A stretch of DNA of 11,620 nt from Candidatus Minthomonas equi (GCA_018064575.1 JAGHUZ010000248.1:1-11620), one strand, 5' to 3'. Shown: positions 1-7,000, counted from the first letter of the stretch. Translations and numbers: made by a program. The notes: a model not told the origin generated them from the sequence alone.

Positions 1-39
1 TACAAAAATCGTGTATAATAAAAATTTTTCCGCAACGGA

Positions 40-309
40 CTATTGTTTCATCCGGCTTTTGCGGATAAATCCTGTTACAAACGAGGCGATTCGGTAAAAT
101 ATTCCGAATGTCTTGTTGTGTGATGCCAGAGATTCAAGTCCGAGTACTGCAAGACGTCCTGGAGACATAAAGTCCCACAGATTCCGGAAGCGATACATAA
201 TCATCACTTCCTGATGATCTATCTTGGAGGAGAGAATCCTTTTCTGGTAATGTAAATCTTCCAGTGTCCTTATGCGGGAATATTGTCTGTTTCTGTCAGA
301 TGTTTTCAT
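40..309 (-). CDS. Small basic protein of the YtxH/holin-like cassette, function unknown
   Basis: This 89-residue protein is rich in Arg and Lys. It has a short charged, probably helical N-terminal half (around RTLEDLHYQKRILSSKID, residues 14-31) and no signal peptide or clear membrane segment. Its ATG overlaps the stop of the upstream holin-like gene by four bases (ATGA, 306-309), which suggests translational coupling and a shared function. From memory, short basic proteins with a similar 'LEDL...K' start occupy the third position of YtxH/holin-like cassettes in many Bacteroidales; this is recall, not a search. No enzymatic motif is visible. It may be a cytoplasmic partner of the membrane protein. 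I am fairly sure it is a real gene because of the overlap and position, but I assign no function. Confidence 0.7.
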   Translation of the reverse strand: MKTSDRNRQYSRIRTLEDLHYQKRILSSKIDHQEVMIMYRFRNLWDFMSPGRLAVLGLESLASHNKTFGIFYRIASFVTGFIRKSRMKQ

Positions 310-668
310 TCGTCTTTCTGTTTACCGAAGAACATTTCTATGAATATACGTATGTTTTTATTCAGAAACAAGCGGTCTCTGAGCAGATAGATGATAAATG
401 CTGCGCATATCAGCATCCCGAATATGATAATCGGACCAAGAATTGCAGAATCTGTGAGACTGCTTATGAATCTGCTTAACCAGACGCAGAAAAAACCGAA
501 TGCCAGCGACAGAATGAACAGCATAACGAAAAAATAAAGAAACTTGCTCGCCACTTTGGCCATATGTTCTGCGCAGGAGAGTTTGATTTCATCGATGCGA
601 AGGTCAAGATAACTTTTCAGCGCCGTGAACAGTTCGCTCAGGGGATTATTGTTAAGGTCATCTGTCAT
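306..668 (-). CDS. Holin-like two-helix inner-membrane protein (Phage_holin_3_6 type)
   Basis: This 120-residue protein has a charged amphipathic N-terminus (residues 1-40, with SELFTALKSYLDLRIDEIKL), two hydrophobic helices at about residues 42-67 and 74-95, and a short charged tail ending KQKDE. That layout matches the small membrane proteins annotated as 'phage holin family' or putative superfamily III holin-X (PF07332). These are widespread in Bacteroidota chromosomes outside prophages, so the label is a fold or family name and does not show lysis activity. The gene lies six bases after the YtxH gene and overlaps the next gene by four bases, so the three are very likely one transcript. 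There is no phage gene nearby. An envelope or stress role is inference from its YtxH partner. Confidence 0.8.
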   Translation of the reverse strand: MTDDLNNNPLSELFTALKSYLDLRIDEIKLSCAEHMAKVASKFLYFFVMLFILSLAFGFFCVWLSRFISSLTDSAILGPIIIFGMLICAAFIIYLLRDRLFLNKNIRIFIEMFFGKQKDE

Positions 669-674
669 AATGTA

Positions 675-890
675 TTATGCTTGGGATTCTTCGGGCTGGG
701 CCTGTGTGTCATCGATATCGTTTTTCGCTTTGAAATCTTCGTACTTCTTCTTCAGTGCCTGATATTCGGTGTCGATGGATTCTCTTATTTTCTTTCTGGT
801 CTGCTCACCTGATTCGGGTGCCAGAAGCAGCGCTGCCGCAGCTCCTACGATAGCTCCACCAATGAATGCGAAAAAAGTGTCTGTTTTCAT
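675..890 (-). CDS. YtxH-domain small membrane protein
   Basis: The 71-residue product begins MKTDTFFAFIGGAIVGAAAA. It has one glycine/alanine-rich membrane helix at about residues 6-24, followed by the LLAPESGEQTRKKI stretch typical of YtxH-like proteins (PF12732) and then a charged, probably coiled-coil tail. The open frame extends upstream to 932, but I chose the internal ATG at 890. The extra 14 residues do not resemble the family N-terminus, and a -7 box at 930-937 would place the transcript start inside the extension. It is the first gene of the minus-strand cassette. In other bacteria YtxH proteins are associated with general stress responses; a similar role here is inference. Confidence 0.85.
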   Translation of the reverse strand: MKTDTFFAFIGGAIVGAAAALLLAPESGEQTRKKIRESIDTEYQALKKKYEDFKAKNDIDDTQAQPEESQA

Positions 891-929
891 CGTGATATTT
901 TTTAAAGGTGAAAAATTAGTTACATATAA

Positions 930-937
930 CAAATGTA
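930..937 (-). promoter_or_regulatory. Bacteroidales -7 box (TACATTTG) for the YtxH cassette
   Basis: On the minus strand this reads TACATTTG, an exact match to the Bacteroidota -7 consensus TAnnTTTG. The expected transcript start is near 923, giving a leader of about 33 bases to the ATG at 890. No convincing TTG/TTTG -33 element is present at the usual spacing, so the call rests on the -7 box and position only. Confidence 0.5.
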
Positions 938-957
938 CAAAAATCCTTCCATTATCT

Positions 958-965
958 TAACTTTG
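958..965 (+). promoter_or_regulatory. Bacteroidales -7 box (TAACTTTG) for the C11 protease gene
   Basis: This is an exact TAnnTTTG match followed by C, as is common in Bacteroidales promoters. It lies 33 bases before the ATG at 999, giving a leader of roughly 27 bases. No clear -33 element is visible; the expected -33 zone falls on the opposing minus-strand -7 box at 930-937. Confidence 0.55.
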
Positions 966-998
966 CACCGGAATTGTTCATAAAAATATGCTCGGTCG

Positions 999-2288
999 AT
1001 GAAAATAGACTTCAGAATAGTGCTTTTTGCCATTTTCTTCGCGCAATCCTTGTTTTTGACATCCTGTGTGAAAGATTCAATTTCAGAACCTATGTCCACG
1101 GAAAGGACGGTGCTGGTGTATATGGCCACTCATAATGATCTGTCTTATTCTTCTGCAGTGGATATGGAGGAAATTAAATCAGGATACCTTCCCAGGTGGT
1201 ATGACAGTGGGAGAGGGAATGTCCTGCTTGTTTATCGTCACGGTTTGAATGGAAACCCTGTATTGATGCGCGTATCTGAAGAAAACGGGCGGGCAAGGGT
1301 CGATTCTCTCGTAAAATATCCACGTCAGAATTCTTGTGAGGATTCCACATTCAGGAAGGTTCTTAAGGATGCTTTCGGCTCGTTTCCCTCGACTGAAAGA
1401 GGTTTGATACTCTCTTCTCACGGGTCGGGCTGGGTGCCGCCAGGTTACTATGCTAATCCTGTGGATTATTATTTAAGCGCTCGATTGGGCATATCTCAGG
1501 AATCTGAATCGAGTGCAGCGGAAAGGACTCTGGAACGTCTTCCTGTCATCGAAATTCCGAATCCGTCTTTGGTGAAAAGTTTCGGAAAGGATGATTATGG
1601 AAGTACGGAGATGGATATCGATACTCTTCGGAATGCCTTGACGTATCATTTGGATTATCTGGTCTTCGACAGTTGTCTGATGGGAGGCGTAGAGGTGGCA
1701 TTCCAGATGCGTGAGTGCTGTGATTATATAGTGGCTTCGCAGGCGGAGGTTCTTAATGATGGCTTTCCCTATTCTGAAATTATGTCCATAGCATTTGGAA
1801 GGGGAGGAAATGTGGCTTCGAGGAGCAAGGGATTGGCTGAAAAGTATTATAATTATTACAATGAAAGGAGCGGTTCATACCGTTCTGCTACCATTTCGGT
1901 AGTCAAGACATCGGAACTCCCGCGTCTCGCATCTTCCGTGAAGGCCATTCTTTATGCCGGAGGACGGCAGAATACCGATACACTGTCTTTAAGTCGAGGC
2001 GAACTGAAGTATGTGCAGGGGTATTTCAGATATGGTCATCACTGGTTTTACGATATGGATGATTATATTGCACAGGTATGTCCGGATGAAGGATTGTATT
2101 CTGCCTTTAGCGAAGCGATGGATAATGCTGTCATTTACAAGGCGGCCACCCCTTATGTCCTGGATGGTATGAATGGTTTTCCGATAAGGCATTTCTCCGG
2201 CTTGAGTACGTACGTATCACGTTCGGGGACCAGATATCTGAATGATTATTATTCCTCACTTGACTGGGGAATGGCCATCGGATTCTAG
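999..2288 (+). CDS. Clostripain-family (peptidase C11) cysteine protease, lipoprotein
   Basis: This 429-residue exported protease has a hydrophobic signal segment (residues 6-19) ending in a lipobox LTSC with Cys23 as the likely lipidation site. It is therefore expected to be anchored in the envelope. The catalytic dyad of clan CD is visible: His141 in LILSSHGSGW and Cys226 in LVFDSCLMGGVEVA, each after a hydrophobic beta strand, followed by a conserved-looking ECCDYIVASQAEVLNDGFPY (residues 219 onward include both parts). C11 enzymes usually cleave after Arg or Lys; I cannot confirm specificity here. The length fits Bacteroidales C11 lipoproteins. The ATG at 999 sits at a suitable distance from a TAnnTTTG box at 958. 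The gene is divergent from the YtxH cassette and convergent with the M6 protease run, 4 bases apart from its last gene. Some family members autocleave between the His and Cys strands; no maturation site could be identified. Confidence 0.9.
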   Translation: MKIDFRIVLFAIFFAQSLFLTSCVKDSISEPMSTERTVLVYMATHNDLSYSSAVDMEEIKSGYLPRWYDSGRGNVLLVYRHGLNGNPVLMRVSEENGRARVDSLVKYPRQNSCEDSTFRKVLKDAFGSFPSTERGLILSSHGSGWVPPGYYANPVDYYLSARLGISQESESSAAERTLERLPVIEIPNPSLVKSFGKDDYGSTEMDIDTLRNALTYHLDYLVFDSCLMGGVEVAFQMRECCDYIVASQAEVLNDGFPYSEIMSIAFGRGGNVASRSKGLAEKYYNYYNERSGSYRSATISVVKTSELPRLASSVKAILYAGGRQNTDTLSLSRGELKYVQGYFRYGHHWFYDMDDYIAQVCPDEGLYSAFSEAMDNAVIYKAATPYVLDGMNGFPIRHFSGLSTYVSRSGTRYLNDYYSSLDWGMAIGF

Positions 2289-2290
2289 TC

Positions 2291-2305
2291 TCTCAAGGTT
2301 TGAGA
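2291..2305. terminator. Short hairpin at the convergent gene ends, possible two-way terminator
   Basis: TCTCAA (2291-2296) and TTGAGA (2300-2305) form a perfect six-base-pair stem with a GGT loop. It lies exactly between the stops of the two convergent genes and overlaps the last codons of the minus-strand lipoprotein gene. The stem is short and AT-balanced, with no T-run on either side, so intrinsic termination would be weak. The position is suggestive, but the fold may be chance. Confidence 0.25.
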
Positions 2306-2715
2306 ATTATGATACCTGTTTTGGAATGTCCGTTCCAAAGCCATAATTTGTTTCCCGACATTCCGGAACACTCGAACTGAATCAAATCTTCCATTCTGTC
2401 AGTGGGGTCACTGTAATCAATCTCTGCCATTATGAGGTCTCCTTTCCTTGATGGATTCTCTTTCAGAGAGATATTCAGACAAGTGTCCTGTGAGATGGTC
2501 TGGATGCGGAAGACGCCTCGGGACGAATTGGTGCACATCTGATGCTTTGTCTCATTGTATATGAATAGCGCTGCGCCTCCGGTGTAAATTCCTATATGCT
2601 GGCGGTTCAGGAAAATGTCTTTCTCTTCGCTGTCTATCACCACTTTTCTGCAGGATGACGTGAAAGAAAGAATGCATATAAGAATCGTAACTGTCAATAT
2701 TTCCGTTCTGCTCAT
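2293..2715 (-). CDS. Small lipoprotein of unknown function coupled to the M6 protease
   Basis: This 140-residue product has an N-terminal hydrophobic segment (residues 5-18) ending FTSSC, with Cys22 as the probable lipidation site. The lipobox is not canonical because Thr replaces Leu at -3, but such variants occur in Bacteroidota. The mature part is about 118 residues, with IGIYTGGAALFIYNETKHQM (41-60) and a C-terminal KLWLWNGH (123-130); predicted mostly beta by eye. I recognise no domain. The open frame extends upstream to 2853 inside the protease gene. I chose the ATG at 2713-2715 because it overlaps the protease stop as TAATG, starts directly with the signal peptide, and avoids a basic, non-lipoprotein-like extension. 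The coupling suggests a protein made in proportion to the protease, perhaps an envelope partner, chaperone or inhibitor. That role is inference. Confidence 0.75.
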   Translation of the reverse strand: MSRTEILTVTILICILSFTSSCRKVVIDSEEKDIFLNRQHIGIYTGGAALFIYNETKHQMCTNSSRGVFRIQTISQDTCLNISLKENPSRKGDLIMAEIDYSDPTDRMEDLIQFECSGMSGNKLWLWNGHSKTGIIILKP

Positions 2716-4739
2716 TATTTTACGGTAATGGTTTTGGTGATGATTTCCGATGAACCGTCTGCTGAATAGGTTATGACGGCTTTCAAAACCGGTTCTCCAG
2801 TCCCTTCGAGGACGACTGATTCGGATTCCATATACAATCCGTCGAGATACCATTTGATGGACCGTATATCTTCCCGAAGGTTCTGTATTTTAGGGGTTAA
2901 AGTTTCTCCTTTTGTAAATGTGTTTCTGGGAATGTAGATACAAGGATATCTGGAACTGTATCCTTTTGTTGAAAACAGGACGGAGGTGGTGTCTCCGTTT
3001 CCCGAATGTCCGATATGGAAAATTTCCGCCTGATATTCAGTGTCAGTTTTCAACCCTTTTATGAGACAATGAGTTTCGTGTACTGTGGTTTCCAGGTATT
3101 CCTGCTGACTCTGGTGGACCTCCTTCCAACGGACTCCCCATTTGAGATGGTCTTTCTCACTTTTCCAATCAAAGTCTGCTTCCGTCTGATATGGAGTGAC
3201 TTCAGGGTCGATGACTTTGAATAGTCTTTCCGACTGGTCTGAAGAGACGTGGAATGTTATACAATCCTCAGATTCGCTGATGTTTGAAATTTTCAATTTC
3301 AGACTTTCTCCATTCCAAGATTCAAGAGCAGGCAGGGTGACGGGTCCGAATTCCGTGACATTTCCTTGGCCCGGGAAAAAGACTTGTCTGATGGATTCGG
3401 CTTCATCGAAAGCTTCCACCAAATCGGCGCATTCGTGTCCCGCTACCGTATTGATTATGTTTTCAGTCCATCTTATGGATGCCTGTATGCCGGCAATGAA
3501 TCTGGAGGATTTGTCGATGTGGTATATCAGCATACCGTGACCGCCTATGTATCGGTCCCATCCGCTTTCCCGGCGGGCTTCAAGCAGAAAGTATTCACCT
3601 TCTTTTTCTGTGTTCAGGCGGTAGAAACATCCTGTTTCGTGTATGGGACTCAATGTTATTTGAGCATCGTTCCCAAGTGTCCCGGCAGGGGCGACACCTG
3701 CCAATTCCCGGTCAATGGCACAATAATACGGAGGCGTATTTCCGTTGTTGTTGAAATTGCCGTAGTCCATAATGGACAGACTGCGCCATAAACATTTGCA
3801 GAGACCTTCCCCTCCGTAGTTTACGTCATAAAGGTCTTTTAATCCGAAGGTATGGGAAAGTTCGTGACAGAAGGTCCCGATACCGGCATCTTCATTTCCG
3901 GAAGCTCCTCTGAGTTCCGAGGCCGCGGCATACAGACCTACAAATACCCCGTCGAATTTTAATTTCTGACTTGAAAGGTCCCATTCGTGACTCCATATAT
4001 CATCGGAATTGCCGCTTTCTGCTTCATTGTATCCTGCGTAAACAAAAATCATATGATCGATAGCCTTGTCACCGTTCAGGTCGTAATTCTGAAAGTTGAT
4101 TCTGGATTCCAGAATGGTGCAGGCTTCCTTTACCATCTGGGGAATACTGACATCATATCTGATACGTGCAGGCACTGTCTCGTCATTGCTTCCGTAGTAG
4201 GCGGAATTGTGCTTCAAGGTGATTATGTCGCAGACATCAAAAGTGAACCGGCGCCCGATGAAATTGGCTTCAAAATAATCTCTGGCTGAACCTGTCGCAC
4301 CATCCTCCGAATATCCACGGACATTCAGTTTGTTGTCAAGATAATCCCTATAGTCCGTTTTTTGAAATTTGATATCCTGAAATTGAATCGGTATGACGAG
4401 AACCTTGATATCAGTGTCTGCATTACCTGTTCCCTTGGTGAGGGGGGGAATATTTTCTGCGGAGGTGGGTGGCAGCATCCTGTCAAGGTTGTATTGTCGT
4501 ATGGAGGATAACTCCAAGGCGGATGGAGCGGAAACTGTATGCCAGAAACCATCGTTTCCTTTCCTGACGGGATTCCCCCAGATATCTGTGGTCCATCGGC
4601 AGAATTCATCTCCGTTTATCAGAATGCGGAGGGTAGTCCCGTCGGGCTGTGAAACTGTAACGGGATATGGATATGCGGCGGTGGCTCTTGCCATCAGGGG
4701 CAGGAGCAGTGATACGAGTATAATGACCGCCCTTCGCAT
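2715..4739 (-). CDS. Secreted M6-family zinc metalloprotease with FN3-like and Ig-like C-terminal domains
   Basis: This 674-residue exported protease has a signal peptide (residues 1-19, likely cut after ARA). An N-terminal stretch YPVTVSQPDGTTLRILINGDE (25-45) is typical of M6-domain proteins. The zinc site is HELSHTFGLKD (292-302: His292, Glu293, His296, Asp302), followed by a Met-turn-like SIMDYG (322-327). NYDLNGDKAID (219-229) resembles a calcium-binding loop, and YFLLEAR (383-389) and GGHGMLIYHID (399-409) are further family-like segments. After the catalytic region come an FN3-like module (about 508-592) and a final Ig-like module (about 603-674, with IKWYLDG and a TKTITVK end). I see no convincing type IX secretion signal; the C-terminal strand belongs to the Ig-like fold. 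The gene starts 15 bases after trkA and overlaps the small lipoprotein gene by one base. It probably degrades extracellular or periplasmic protein; the substrate is unknown. Confidence 0.9.
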   Translation of the reverse strand: MRRAVIILVSLLLPLMARATAAYPYPVTVSQPDGTTLRILINGDEFCRWTTDIWGNPVRKGNDGFWHTVSAPSALELSSIRQYNLDRMLPPTSAENIPPLTKGTGNADTDIKVLVIPIQFQDIKFQKTDYRDYLDNKLNVRGYSEDGATGSARDYFEANFIGRRFTFDVCDIITLKHNSAYYGSNDETVPARIRYDVSIPQMVKEACTILESRINFQNYDLNGDKAIDHMIFVYAGYNEAESGNSDDIWSHEWDLSSQKLKFDGVFVGLYAAASELRGASGNEDAGIGTFCHELSHTFGLKDLYDVNYGGEGLCKCLWRSLSIMDYGNFNNNGNTPPYYCAIDRELAGVAPAGTLGNDAQITLSPIHETGCFYRLNTEKEGEYFLLEARRESGWDRYIGGHGMLIYHIDKSSRFIAGIQASIRWTENIINTVAGHECADLVEAFDEAESIRQVFFPGQGNVTEFGPVTLPALESWNGESLKLKISNISESEDCITFHVSSDQSERLFKVIDPEVTPYQTEADFDWKSEKDHLKWGVRWKEVHQSQQEYLETTVHETHCLIKGLKTDTEYQAEIFHIGHSGNGDTTSVLFSTKGYSSRYPCIYIPRNTFTKGETLTPKIQNLREDIRSIKWYLDGLYMESESVVLEGTGEPVLKAVITYSADGSSEIITKTITVK

Positions 4740-4754
4740 TTTGGAAACAGCTTC

Positions 4755-6101
4755 TTATATGAAGAATTTATTGACTGTTTCCGAGGCTTCCGGGTATGAG
4801 AATACTACGACCTGGTCATAGGGATGAATTTCGGTGTCACCGTTTGCCATAAAGGTTTCATTGCCACGGATTACACCGCCTATGATGGCTTCTTCCGGGA
4901 AATTGAGCTCACGCAGTTTCCCTGTGGTAATCAGACTTGATGGGTTTACGATGTATTCGAGCACTTCGGCGTTTGTGCCGTTCAGGACTTTGATGGAGCG
5001 TACTTTGCTTGATGTGGTGAAGCGGAAGATTCGTCCTGCCGTGATGAGTTTTTTATTGATAACTGAATCCACTCCCATACTTTCTGCCAGTTCCATATAT
5101 TCGAAATTCTCCACTTCGGCTATGACTTTGTCCACTCCCATTCTCTTGGCTACGACGCAGGAAAGTATGTTGGTCTCGGAGCTGTCACTTACGGCAACGA
5201 AAGCGTTGACATCCTTGATGCCCTCGTCAAGGAGGAGGTCGGAGTTCCGTCCGTCACCATTGATTACGAGAGTCTTTTTCAATTCACAGGAAAGATGCTC
5301 GCATCTTTCCGGATTTTTATCTATGAGTTTGATGCATTCAACGGAATTTTCAAGTTTTTCCGCTACCATTTTTCCTATCCGTCCTCCTCCTAGAATCATT
5401 ATGTTATTGATGGCGAGTCGGTCTTTGCCGCTGAAAGAGACAGCTGCCTCGAAACCCTCTTTCCTGGCGATGATGTGAACCTGGTCATTAACTTTGAATG
5501 TGGTCGAAGGGAGTGGAATAATGGTTTTCCCGGAACGTGTGATGGCCACTGTCCTGAACAGGGTTCCGCTTTGTTTCCGGAGTGTTTCAGTTTTCATATC
5601 CACCAGAGGTGTTCCTTCGGTAACTTTGAAAACGATAAGTTGGAGTTTCCCGTGGGCGTAGTCCATAAAATCACTCATCATATTCTGTCTCAGCAGTTTG
5701 ATGATTTCATCGGCTGCGATTTTTTCGGGATAGAACAGGGAATCGATACCAAGTTCCTTGAAAAGAATTTTGTTTTCGGCTTTTTGGTATTCTTCGTTGT
5801 TGATACGTGCCGTAACCTTTCCTGCACCAAGTTTCTTGGCAATCATAGCCGCCACTATGTTAATATCTTGGTCCTGCTCCGGACTCACGGCGATGAATAG
5901 GTCTGCATTCTTTACTCCGGCTTTTATCTGGGTGGATATTGATGACGGACTTCCCTGGCAGGTAATAATGTCCGCCTCCGAAGAGATTCTCTTCAGACGG
6001 CTTTCGTCTGCGTCGATAACAGTTATTTCGTGGCGCTCGGTGCTGAGCATTTTGGCCAGATGGCTTCCTACGGAGCCCGCCCCTGCTACTATGATTTTCA
6101 T
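4755..6101 (-). CDS. trkA: Trk potassium-uptake regulatory protein TrkA
   Basis: TrkA is the cytoplasmic nucleotide-binding subunit that gates TrkH/TrkG potassium channels. The 448 residues show the usual duplicated RCK layout: RCK-N with GAGSVG (Gly7, Gly9, Gly12) and Asp30 at the end of the second strand; TrkA_C at about 145-220; a second RCK-N with GGGRIG (238-243) and Asp261; and a second TrkA_C at about 365-446. The acidic residues after each glycine-rich loop fit NAD(H) binding. Length and start (MKIIVAGAGS) match the family. No trkH gene follows; instead an exported protease gene starts 15 bases downstream. The upstream alpha/beta hydrolase gene ends 15 bases before the trkA ATG, so trkA is probably read from the hydrolase promoter. 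The partner channel must be encoded elsewhere. Confidence 0.95.
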   Translation of the reverse strand: MKIIVAGAGSVGSHLAKMLSTERHEITVIDADESRLKRISSEADIITCQGSPSSISTQIKAGVKNADLFIAVSPEQDQDINIVAAMIAKKLGAGKVTARINNEEYQKAENKILFKELGIDSLFYPEKIAADEIIKLLRQNMMSDFMDYAHGKLQLIVFKVTEGTPLVDMKTETLRKQSGTLFRTVAITRSGKTIIPLPSTTFKVNDQVHIIARKEGFEAAVSFSGKDRLAINNIMILGGGRIGKMVAEKLENSVECIKLIDKNPERCEHLSCELKKTLVINGDGRNSDLLLDEGIKDVNAFVAVSDSSETNILSCVVAKRMGVDKVIAEVENFEYMELAESMGVDSVINKKLITAGRIFRFTTSSKVRSIKVLNGTNAEVLEYIVNPSSLITTGKLRELNFPEEAIIGGVIRGNETFMANGDTEIHPYDQVVVFSYPEASETVNKFFI

Positions 6102-6116
6102 ACTGCTTTATAGTCG

Positions 6117-6869
6117 TTAATAACCATTTTTATGGAAAAATGACAGCAACATACGTCCCATACGAGGATTTCGTTTGATGTAGCTTCCGTGGTCGGCACC
6201 GTGGACAACAGTCATTTCCGAATTTCGTATGTGGTCCGCTATTTTTCTGGTATGTTCCACGCTTATCATCTCGTGACTGCCTACCGTTATCAAGGCGGGA
6301 CACTGGATTACTTCCAGTTCTTCCGGCTTGATGTCGGGTTCTCGGAGCATCATCATCACGATGGGGGTACCCTGTTCCAGAATCCAGGTTTTGAATTCTT
6401 CAAATCCTTCACCGCAGTCGGGAGTCAGATTCGCACCGCTGATGGCTATAAGGGATGATGTACCGGGGTGATTCATTTCAAGCATAAGGGCGAGAATACC
6501 GCCATCGCTCCATCCGTAAACGGCCGGTTTCTCCAGATGAAGGGCTTGGATGAACTGCCAGGTGTCTTCCGCCATATCGGCGTAGTGGTATTCATCGAGG
6601 GGCGGATTGGCGCCTTGACCTCTTGAATCGGGGGAATAAACGCGATAGCCGGCACGTGCCAATTGTTTGGCCTGGGTGAGCATACTGCGGTGGGAGCCAC
6701 CGTTGCCGTGGAGGATGACTACAGGTTTCCCGTCCTTGGGGCCGCGGACGGCATAGAACAATCTCTGCTCGTTCACTTCAATGAACCGACCTTCCTGCGG
6801 ATATTTCCGGCAGGCTATGCTGAGTGCGGCAAAGTAAATGTAACCCGGTATTTTTCGGATGAAATTCAT
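6117..6869 (-). CDS. Alpha/beta hydrolase
   Basis: The 250-residue product (from the ATG at 6867-6869) is an alpha/beta-hydrolase-fold protein of unknown substrate. Numbering from the chosen start: oxyanion-hole HGNGG at 54-58, nucleophile elbow GWSDGG with Ser121, and catalytic His227 in VVHGADHGSY. The acid position, usually Asp in G-x-x-D-M-I, appears to be Glu200 in VGSHEMIS. The hydrophobic start MNFIRKIPGYIYFAALSIA could act as a membrane anchor or cap helix. The open frame extends 18 codons further to 6923, but that start is TTG. The added segment is an A-rich leader, as often seen before Bacteroidota starts, so I prefer 6869. Likely first gene of the minus-strand run ahead of trkA. 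An ester- or lactone-cleaving role is only a family-level guess. Confidence 0.85.
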   Translation of the reverse strand: MNFIRKIPGYIYFAALSIACRKYPQEGRFIEVNEQRLFYAVRGPKDGKPVVILHGNGGSHRSMLTQAKQLARAGYRVYSPDSRGQGANPPLDEYHYADMAEDTWQFIQALHLEKPAVYGWSDGGILALMLEMNHPGTSSLIAISGANLTPDCGEGFEEFKTWILEQGTPIVMMMLREPDIKPEELEVIQCPALITVGSHEMISVEHTRKIADHIRNSEMTVVHGADHGSYIKRNPRMGRMLLSFFHKNGY

Positions 6870-6910
6870 ATATTTTTGCTGTCTTTTCGCTTTTGCTGCT
6901 ATTTTTTCTG

Positions 6911-6918
6911 CGAATATA
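6911..6918 (-). promoter_or_regulatory. Possible -7 box (TATATTCG) for the hydrolase-trkA-protease run
   Basis: The minus strand reads TATATTCG, one mismatch from TAnnTTTG, about 42 bases before the preferred ATG at 6869. The predicted leader would be about 35 bases and A-rich. No -33 element was recognised. If correct, it also rules out the TTG start at 6923, which would lie upstream of the transcript start. Confidence 0.3.
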
Positions 6919-6973
6919 GGCAATTAAGTTTATTGGATGGGAGAAAATGGAATACATTCTGTTTCAAATTTCG

Positions 6974-6981
6974 TACTTTTG
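6974..6981 (+). promoter_or_regulatory. Bacteroidales -7 box (TACTTTTG) for purB and the arg cluster
   Basis: Exact TAnnTTTG match followed by C, 20 bases before the purB ATG at 7001. The predicted leader is only about 13 bases, which leaves little room for a riboswitch or attenuator. No clear -33 motif was found. It is the only good promoter-like box seen ahead of the purB-argF' pair. Confidence 0.55.
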
Positions 6982-7000
6982 CGAGTAAATTGTTCGTTTT

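Noticed and set aside
1..39. Terminator for the YtxH cassette beyond the stop at 40
   Set aside because: There is an AAAAATTTTT run and a three-pair CCG/CGG stem, but no stable hairpin followed by a T-run can be shown before the window edge.
306..668. Prophage lysis gene suggested by the holin-like family name
   Set aside because: No endolysin, structural phage gene, integrase or attachment site is present; the family is common in Bacteroidota chromosomes outside prophages.
264..812. Plus-strand open frames opposite the holin-like and YtxH genes
   Set aside because: Hydrophobic antisense translations of membrane-protein codons; the minus-strand genes have coupled starts and recognisable families.
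3006..3791. Several plus-strand open frames opposite the M6 protease gene
   Set aside because: They overlap one another and the protease, which has an intact HExxH site and continuous domain structure. The products look like compositional by-products.
4676..4739. Type IX secretion sorting signal at the M6 protease C-terminus (encoded at 2715 onward) paired with this signal peptide
   Set aside because: The C-terminal TKTITVK resembles a sorting-domain end, but the last 70 residues read better as an Ig-like module, and no sorting-domain core motif was seen.
4834..5478. Open frame of 214 codons on the plus strand opposite trkA
   Set aside because: It is a shadow of the trkA codons; the Ser/Leu-rich product has no motif, and TrkA on the other strand is unambiguous.
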